From Thermoplasmatales archaeon (GTDB taxonomy: Archaea; Thermoplasmatota; E2; DHVEG-1): 9,774 nucleotides of DNA. Positions 5,732-9,774 of the stretch are shown here, one piece after another (the stretch's first letter is position 1; each line of letters begins with the position of its first letter). The DNA lies in NCBI GenBank assembly GCA_023128855.1, contig JAGMDE010000079.1:1-9774 (forward strand), written 5' to 3'. Made by a program: the position numbers and the translations under genes. The notes beneath the pieces were generated by a model. The model saw only the letters and a program-made list of their open reading frames with translations. It had not been told where the DNA came from and did not search any database.

Positions 5732-6301
5732 ATGAAGAAGATTTTGATTGCAAGTCTTTTTGCAACTATTATGCTGTTGGTTCCTTTTAGTTCTAGTACT
5801 GGTGCTTCTATAGGTGAATTAAATATCAAAGGTGAGGTTATTGGAGAAACTTATCCTGTTATTCCAGATTATTTACTAGAAGAGTTGTATGATTTAATTA
5901 ATCAATTGTTGTTGTATTATGGGCATCTCCCTGAGATTGTTGCTATTTGCAATGAAATTTTAGAGATAATTAACTCAGATGACCCTTATCCAGTTTTTTG
6001 TGCTTCGTTAGGAATTATGTTAGTGTCTATTGGTGTTTGGATTTTTATTTTTGACGGCTTAGCATTCTATTGGAAAGACAAAGACCCAAACATGTACCAA
6101 TTTTTTTTTACACTATCGGTGATAGTCCAAGAAATGATACTATTATTATTTGTTATTGGAATATTTGTATGTGGTTGGGACCTTCCACCTCCCCCAGGCA
6201 AATTAGAGATTGAAACAGGTTTTAACCTACAAGCAACTCAAAATTCTATTAATGAGTTAATCCAGTCAAATGAAGTAAATATGTGTCCTTGTGGGCAATA
6301 A
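5732..6301 (+). CDS. Secreted or membrane protein of unknown function with signal peptide and two membrane segments
   Basis: I do not recognise this 189-residue protein. From the ATG at 5732 it opens with a typical signal peptide: MKK, a hydrophobic core to about residue 20, then SSSTGAS. An extracytoplasmic stretch (about 25-85) holds leucine-rich helix segments. Two strong hydrophobic segments follow, at about 85-109 (CASLGIMLVSIGVWIFIF) and 121-144 (TLSVIVQEMILLLFVIGIFV), separated by a charged KDKDPN turn. The Pro-rich PPPPGK and a tail ending CPCGQ close the protein. The frame is open upstream to TTG at 5705 and GTG at 5711. I chose ATG because MKKILIASLF is a normal signal-peptide start, although GGGGGTGA is then 17 bases away, too far for a good ribosome site. 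It is divergent from the sulfation operon and 31 bases before the next secreted-protein gene. No enzyme motif is visible. Confidence 0.72.
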   Translation: MKKILIASLFATIMLLVPFSSSTGASIGELNIKGEVIGETYPVIPDYLLEELYDLINQLLLYYGHLPEIVAICNEILEIINSDDPYPVFCASLGIMLVSIGVWIFIFDGLAFYWKDKDPNMYQFFFTLSVIVQEMILLLFVIGIFVCGWDLPPPPGKLEIETGFNLQATQNSINELIQSNEVNMCPCGQ

Positions 6302-6332
6302 GCTATTATCTAAATTATTTGATAGGTGGTAA

Positions 6333-7304
6333 ATGAAAATGCATAATAGTGGATTTAAAAAAAATTTAGTTATTGGAATAATATGTATGTTTTTATTAAC
6401 AAGCATTACATCAATAGGTGTTATGGCAGATAATCAACAGGCACAAAATAGTAATAAAATATCTGAAGAAACAGTTGAACAGCTATTCACATTTATTGAT
6501 ACAATTGAAAATATTGAAATTGATTCTACTTTTAAAAATATAGTTATACAAAAGGTTCTTTCTAATGATGATGAACCTTATTTTCCAGGTTTATATTTTT
6601 TTATACCTTGTGATTCAATAGATATTGATGGTAAAGGACTTATTAGTGAGGTTGAGGATGAATTATTTGTTTATCTGCATGTTGGAACAGTTGCTTTAAA
6701 TAATACTTACAATGGTGATTTTAAAGAATGGGAAATCATGTGTGTTTGTATTTTTATTAATTTTACTGGAGAATGGAGTGGCACTAGTGGATTATTGAAT
6801 CCTTTGGAAGTAACTGGTAGTGCTGAAAACGCATTACTATTTGAATGGTCGTTCTTACTTGAGATGACATCTAATAGGGAAAGACATGAACGAGGAGTTG
6901 ATATACCTTTAATAATTACAAGATTTGATTTTATTTTTATGGTACCAGGTACTATAAATGTTGTCAATCCTCATTTTTACATATATTATTATCCTGAAGA
7001 TGACATTCCATATATGATAAATGATATTCTTATTCAGGAGACATGGGAAATAACACGTTTTGGTAGTAAAACATGGAATTGGAATCAAAAGGATTACTTT
7101 GGTGAGCAGGTTCCAGATGGGGATTATAGTTTTTCAGCTGAGTTTGAGTATAATGGAAGAATGCATCCTCTTTATTATGAATCTATGATTGAGATTGTAG
7201 AAGAACTAAGTAGAAATATTAACAATCCCAAAATACGTTTTTACAGAATATTTGAACGATTTCCAAATGCATTCCCATTACTACGACACATACTTGGGCT
7301 ATAA
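6333..7304 (+). CDS. Secreted protein of unknown function with FlgD/BsuPI-like segment and unusual C-terminal tail
   Basis: The 323-residue protein has a basic N-terminus (to FKKN) and a hydrophobic core (about 12-31), probably cleaved after VMA before DNQQ. No further membrane segment is clear. The middle is rich in aromatic and acidic residues and beta-prone. Residues 238-275 (from WEITRFGSKTWNWNQKD to the Gly of EYNG) fit the W-x-W-D/N-x-K-x-x-x-G-x-x-V-P-x-G-x-Y pattern of BsuPI inhibitor and FlgD Ig-like domains, which are adhesion or assembly folds. The tail RIFERFPNAFPLLRHILGL (305-323) is amphipathic and aromatic, and it may be a sorting or anchoring signal. Two ATGs compete: 6333, two bases after AGGTGGT, and 6339, eight bases after it. 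The second has better spacing and would remove two residues. It is probably cotranscribed with the preceding gene. Function is unknown. Confidence 0.78.
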   Translation: MKMHNSGFKKNLVIGIICMFLLTSITSIGVMADNQQAQNSNKISEETVEQLFTFIDTIENIEIDSTFKNIVIQKVLSNDDEPYFPGLYFFIPCDSIDIDGKGLISEVEDELFVYLHVGTVALNNTYNGDFKEWEIMCVCIFINFTGEWSGTSGLLNPLEVTGSAENALLFEWSFLLEMTSNRERHERGVDIPLIITRFDFIFMVPGTINVVNPHFYIYYYPEDDIPYMINDILIQETWEITRFGSKTWNWNQKDYFGEQVPDGDYSFSAEFEYNGRMHPLYYESMIEIVEELSRNINNPKIRFYRIFERFPNAFPLLRHILGL

Positions 7305-7314
7305 AATTCTCAAC

Positions 7315-7330
7315 TCTTTTTTCTTTTTTT
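7315..7330 (+). terminator. Pyrimidine-tract terminator after the secreted-protein pair
   Basis: TCTTTTTTCTTTTTTT begins 11 bases after the stop at 7304. Archaeal transcription commonly ends at such U-rich tracts without a hairpin. It separates this pair from purQ. Confidence 0.65.
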
Positions 7331-7355
7331 ATTTAATTTAATACACGATTAAAAA

Positions 7356-7363
7356 GATATAAT
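7356..7363 (+). promoter_or_regulatory. Possible TATA box of purQ
   Basis: GATATAAT preceded by A residues. A start about 25 bases on, near 7385, would leave a leader of about 15 bases carrying AGGTG before the GTG at 7401. TTTAATTTAATA (7332-7343) is a rival TATA box and would favour a leaderless ATG at 7368. Confidence 0.35.
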
Positions 7364-7400
7364 AGAGATGCTATTACCCTTCTTGTTTATAGGTGTGAAA

Positions 7401-8237
7401 GTGAAGAAAAAAGACATAAAAGTAGCAGTTCTAAGAATAGAAGGGACCAACTGCGAACAAGAATCATATGATGCCTTCAAAAGGTTAGGAGCATCTCCGG
7501 AATTTGTACATCTAAAACAACTTTTACACATCGATTGTAACAAAGATGAAAAGCGAGATGTTTTTGCTTACCATTGTCTAATGATCCCTGGTGGTTTTTC
7601 CGCTGGCGATTACATTAGAGGCGGTGCTATTTTCGCTGCAAGAATGAAGAGCAAGTTAGACAAAGATTTAGTAGAGTTTGTAAAACAAGAATATCCGATA
7701 TTAGGAGTTTGTAACGGTTTCCAAGTTCTAACTGAACTTGGTCTTTTACCAGGAATTAAAGAAATTGCCACTAAATTACCAGATGCAGTTTTGAACATAA
7801 ACGATTCAAATCGATTTGAATGTAGACCAACTCTGCTTAAGCATGAAAACAATGGTAAATGTGTTTTTACTTCTAAAATTCCTAAAAATGATATTAGATT
7901 AATTCCTAGTGCCCACGCCGAAGGTAAACTGTTGTTTCCTCTTGACAAACAAGAAGATTACCTAAAAAAATTAGAAAAAAATGACCAAATCGTTTTTCGA
8001 TATGTTGATCCTGATGGTAACTATGCAGGATACCCATGGAATCCCAATGGTTCAATATCAAATATCGCAGGAATTTGTAATAATATCGGGAATGTATTTG
8101 GCATGATGCCGCATCCTGAGAGAACGTTTTATAGACATCAACATCCTGACTGGCCAGAAGCTGGAATTAAGGATGACATAGGTGATGGGAAAGCTATTTT
8201 TGAATCGGTTTTAGATTATATCTGCAAAAAGTTCTAG
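7401..8237 (+). CDS. purQ: Phosphoribosylformylglycinamidine (FGAM) synthase, glutaminase subunit
   Basis: This class I glutamine amidotransferase releases ammonia from glutamine for FGAM synthase (with PurL and PurS) in step four of purine synthesis. From the GTG start it has 278 residues. It shows the family start DIKVAVLRIEGTNCEQES (5-22), the oxyanion region IPGGFSAGDYIRGGAIFAA (62-80), the nucleophile elbow ILGVCNGFQVL (100-110; Cys104) and the His-Glu pair in MMPHPERTF (235-243; His238, Glu240). The insert after the elbow, which includes KLPDAVLNINDSNRFECR, and the long C-terminal region match the larger PurQ form rather than the 225-residue form. The frame also runs upstream to an ATG at 7368. 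I prefer GTG at 7401 because AGGTG lies five bases before it and homologs start near this point. It stands alone on its strand, with no purL or purS in the window. Confidence 0.95.
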   Translation: MKKKDIKVAVLRIEGTNCEQESYDAFKRLGASPEFVHLKQLLHIDCNKDEKRDVFAYHCLMIPGGFSAGDYIRGGAIFAARMKSKLDKDLVEFVKQEYPILGVCNGFQVLTELGLLPGIKEIATKLPDAVLNINDSNRFECRPTLLKHENNGKCVFTSKIPKNDIRLIPSAHAEGKLLFPLDKQEDYLKKLEKNDQIVFRYVDPDGNYAGYPWNPNGSISNIAGICNNIGNVFGMMPHPERTFYRHQHPDWPEAGIKDDIGDGKAIFESVLDYICKKF

Positions 8238-8366
8238 TTTTGTAGATTTTTATGATAGAAATTATATACGATATGTAAATATTTTCATTTTTATTTAAAA
8301 CTTTAAAAAAAGACAAAATAAATATAGACTTGAAGCATTCTAGATATGATTGGATAGCACTTTCAG

Positions 8367-8398
8367 AAAACGGAAAATACGACACTTTTCCGGGTTTT
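8367..8398 (+). other. Hairpin-forming inverted repeat
   Basis: AAAAC-GGAAAA (8367-8377) pairs with TTTTCC (8386-8391) and GTTTT (8394-8398): 11 base pairs with a two-G bulge (8392-8393) and an eight-base loop, TACGACAC. It lies in the convergent gap and could belong to a small RNA or a termination region. Confidence 0.35.
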
Positions 8399-8413
8399 GA
8401 GGAAACGTGTCAT
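8398..8413 (+). repeat. 16-base near-repeat, copy 1 (copy 2 at 8628-8643 inside the kinase gene)
   Basis: TGAGGAAACGTGTCAT here and TGAGAAAACGTGTCAT at 8628-8643 differ at one base and are 230 bases apart in the same orientation. The second copy is in the 3' end of the minus-strand kinase gene, so a plus-strand RNA carrying copy 1 could pair with that mRNA. Confidence 0.4.
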
Positions 8414-8434
8414 AGTTATTTCAGTGAACATAGT

Positions 8435-8498
8435 GGATGGGGAAGCCGTGGAGGTGGTGAGGAGAGATAGGAAAAAATTAGGATAAACTCCCCCATCC
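8435..8498 (+). other. Long-range 8-bp stem GGATGGGG / CCCCATCC
   Basis: GGATGGGG at 8435-8442 is exactly complementary to CCCCATCC at 8491-8498, enclosing 48 bases. The enclosed part is purine-rich (CGTGGAGGTGGTGAGGAGAG and following). This GC-rich closing stem is unusual in an AT-rich gap and could mark a structured RNA. I do not recognise an RNA family. Confidence 0.3.
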
Positions 8499-8596
8499 TG
8501 TATACTATAATAGTTTTATAAGTATATAAATTTTATTATAAAAATTCTAGATAATAAGCTTAACATGTAACAAAATGTAATAAATAGCTACAAAAA

Positions 8597-9163
8597 TCAA
8601 TCAAGTTTGTACAATACAGCTTCAATCTGAGAAAACGTGTCATTAACAGAACCAGATGCATCAATAATATTCCAATTTTTAACCAACATCAATGCTTTTC
8701 TTCTCACCTTTTCAAACTCACTACGTTTCTCAAACATCTCCCTTTCTTTACGAGTTTTAATCCTTTTAAGAAGTTCACTTGACGGTGCATCCAAAAAAAA
8801 CATATACTTAGAAGTTGGAACGAACTTTACAAAAAAATTGTAAGCAAACTTAGCTAGCTTTTTAGGTAAATAAGCAGTTCCAACAAGATAACGAGTCATT
8901 ATCAACGTATCAATATCCTTTCTACGGTAATATTTCCTAATAGAACGAAGAACATCAATCATGTAAAAAACCGAGGCTTTTAATCTGTTAATTTTACCGT
9001 GTCCAAGTAATGCTTTTTTTGCTTTTCTACCAAAAAAATTATCTGATTCAGGGTGAGAACGAATAACTACATTCTCACCTTTTTTACTGTATCTATCTGC
9101 AATCAAGCGAGAATGTGTATCTTTACCAACACCATCAAGACCATCAATAATTATAAGACGCAT
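8597..9163 (-). CDS. Thymidylate-kinase-like P-loop nucleotide kinase
   Basis: The 188-residue protein begins MRLIIIDGLDGVGKDTHSRL. The P-loop GLDGVGKDT (8-16) has Asp where most TMP kinases have Ser or Thr before the final Thr. HPESDNFFGRKAKKALLGHG (37-56) fits the phosphate-donor/acceptor loop region, although the usual PG is absent. LIMTRYLVGTAYL (87-99) corresponds to the DRYxxSxxAYQ motif with Thr in place of Asp. FLDAPSSELLKRI (123-135) and the Arg/Lys-rich lid (134-157) complete the fold, and NIIDAS (165-170) is the usual last strand. It probably phosphorylates dTMP or a related nucleotide, but the altered motifs suggest a divergent subfamily, so I give no symbol. The ATG follows GTGAT and lies 13 bases inside the upstream membrane-protein gene, so translation is likely coupled. 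Confidence 0.78.
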   Translation of the reverse strand: MRLIIIDGLDGVGKDTHSRLIADRYSKKGENVVIRSHPESDNFFGRKAKKALLGHGKINRLKASVFYMIDVLRSIRKYYRRKDIDTLIMTRYLVGTAYLPKKLAKFAYNFFVKFVPTSKYMFFLDAPSSELLKRIKTRKEREMFEKRSEFEKVRRKALMLVKNWNIIDASGSVNDTFSQIEAVLYKLD

Positions 9164-9774
9164 ATAACATCACTTAGAAATATCAACCAGTACAGAAAAA
9201 CTGCAACAAAAGGAACGGTAAAATTATCAAGACCCTTTGGAGTTAAACCCTCGACAATAGCTGCAATCAAAGCAATAAAAGCAAGAGCTAACAACACATA
9301 AAACGTAATTGAAATATCATAATACAACAATGCAACAATCATTGTAATAAAAGTAAACACAAACATAGCAAAAGAACCCACATAGCTTTTTTCATCACCA
9401 AAAACATTATATTTTTTCTTACCAAATTTAGTACCAATAATAGATGCAAAACCGTCACCGTAGCCCATTGCAAGAATTCCTATTGCAATTACAACCATAT
9501 TGTCAAAAAATACATACGCTAAAATAGTCCATGTAATAGTATAATACACAAGACCCGTACCATGACCAGCAGCTGAGGTTTTACCACGAATTGACTTAAC
9601 AGGTGTATGTGGGCTCATAAGGAAAGTAAGGAAAATAAATGGAGCTGCAGCAACAAAAGCCATTATTTCTCTTGTCACAAAAATTGGTAGTAGAAAAGCA
9701 ATGTTTCCTACCATAATATGAAGAACCTTGCGACTAACTTCAGGATATTTAGTGACGTTCTCCCCGCCATGAAT
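9151..9774 (-). CDS. Dolichol/phytol kinase-family (SEC59-like) membrane protein, partial
   Basis: The frame is open through the right edge. The 20 codons before the first visible Met include KYPEVSRKVLHIMVGN, matching the E-x-x-RKxxHI motif near the N-terminus of this family, so the true start lies outside. The 207 visible residues hold about six membrane segments. RGKTSAAGHGTGLVYY and MGYGDGFASIIGTKFGKKKYNVFGDEKSYVGS (GDG plus the G-x-x-G/K-S stretch) are the typical CTP-kinase core. VEGLTPKGLDNFTVPF closes the domain, with the conserved Asp-Asn. Family members phosphorylate lipid alcohols such as dolichol or phytol with CTP, and related proteins are CDP-diglyceride synthetases. In archaea this could serve polyprenol recycling for glycosylation or geranylgeraniol salvage for lipids. 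The substrate cannot be told from sequence. Its stop lies 13 bases inside the kinase gene. Confidence 0.8.
   Translation of the reverse strand: MHGGENVTKYPEVSRKVLHIMVGNIAFLLPIFVTREIMAFVAAAPFIFLTFLMSPHTPVKSIRGKTSAAGHGTGLVYYTITWTILAYVFFDNMVVIAIGILAMGYGDGFASIIGTKFGKKKYNVFGDEKSYVGSFAMFVFTFITMIVALLYYDISITFYVLLALAFIALIAAIVEGLTPKGLDNFTVPFVAVFLYWLIFLSDVICVL

Larger units (their letters stand above)
8279..8470 (+). pseudogene. Short open frame without a good start, possible gene remnant
   Basis: The frame following the TAA at 8276 stays open for 63 codons to the TAG at 8468. Its downstream half looks protein-like: DLKHSRYDWIALSENGKYD and then FPGFEETCHSYFSEHSGW. The HSxYxWI(x)L pattern resembles the segment after the catalytic box of Nudix hydrolases, but the box itself is absent. 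No ATG occurs in frame. The only usual start is TTG at 8330 (46 codons), with no ribosome site. It could be a decayed C-terminal fragment, a small protein with an odd start, or chance. I would not assign a function. Confidence 0.28.
8238..8596. other. Convergent intergenic region without a clear gene
   Basis: This 359-base gap lies between the stops of purQ and the kinase gene. T-rich stretches at 8238-8251 may end purQ transcription. ATTATATAC (8261-8269), preceded by GAA, resembles an archaeal promoter pointing right. Further on are a short open frame (8279-8470), two inverted repeats (8367-8398 and 8435-8498) and half of a 16-base near-repeat. The stretch 8433-8466 is unusually purine- and G-rich for this genome, while 8500-8590 is AT-rich with an AATTTT/AAAATT inverted repeat. 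No tRNA, rRNA or C/D-box pattern is convincing. Confidence 0.55.

Noticed and set aside
8194..8385. 63-codon minus-strand frame across the purQ end
   Set aside because: It overlaps the purQ 3' end, is Ile/Tyr/Lys-rich as expected from AT-rich noncoding DNA, and has no motif or ribosome site.
8435..8498. RNase P RNA, SRP RNA or C/D-box RNA
   Set aside because: The conserved sequence blocks of these RNAs were not found, and the region is too short for the first two.

Overview
The window looks archaeal. It is AT-rich, promoters carry TATA boxes rather than -35/-10 pairs, several starts follow GAGGTGAT or GGAG ribosome sites, and ATG, GTG and TTG starts all occur. PurQ, the DHH protein, the polyprenol-kinase-like protein and the short secreted proteins suggest an uncultured euryarchaeon. 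A Thermoplasmata relative is my best guess, from protein style only. I see no rRNA, tRNA, CRISPR array or insertion sequence.

Region 1 (1-5495, minus strand) is a tightly packed operon. Read in transcription order it holds a ribbon-helix-helix regulator, ATP sulfurylase (sat), a DHH-family phosphoesterase, APS kinase (cysC), a small PAPS-type sulfotransferase, an SLC13/DASS anion permease and a universal stress protein cut by the left edge. Junctions are 4-base overlaps or gaps of about 7-50 bases, and ribosome sites often sit on the previous stop codon. The set reads as a self-contained sulfation module: import sulfate, activate it to APS and PAPS, transfer the sulfonyl group to an unknown acceptor and, by my hypothesis, clear the PAP by-product with the DHH enzyme. 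No PAPS reductase, APS reductase or sulfite reductase is present, so assimilation to sulfide is not the obvious purpose.

Region 2 (5496-5731) is a divergent control region. A 10/20-bp tandem repeat lies over the expected start of the sulfation transcript. A perfect 12-bp dyad built on TGTGCA/TGCACA lies between the two promoters, with an extra half-site beside it. A clear TATA box drives the plus-strand genes.

Region 3 (5732-7304, plus strand) holds two secreted or membrane proteins of unknown function, probably cotranscribed. The second has a FlgD/BsuPI-like beta segment and a striking C-terminal aromatic/basic tail. A pyrimidine tract follows as terminator.

Region 4 (7401-8237, plus strand) is purQ, the glutaminase subunit of FGAM synthase. 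The convergent gap 8238-8596 has no clear gene. It does hold a short open frame without a good start, two RNA-scale inverted repeats and a 16-base near-repeat shared with the neighbouring kinase gene.

Region 5 (8597-9774, minus strand) holds a thymidylate-kinase-like P-loop kinase. It overlaps by 13 bases the end of a dolichol/phytol-kinase-family membrane protein that runs off the right edge.
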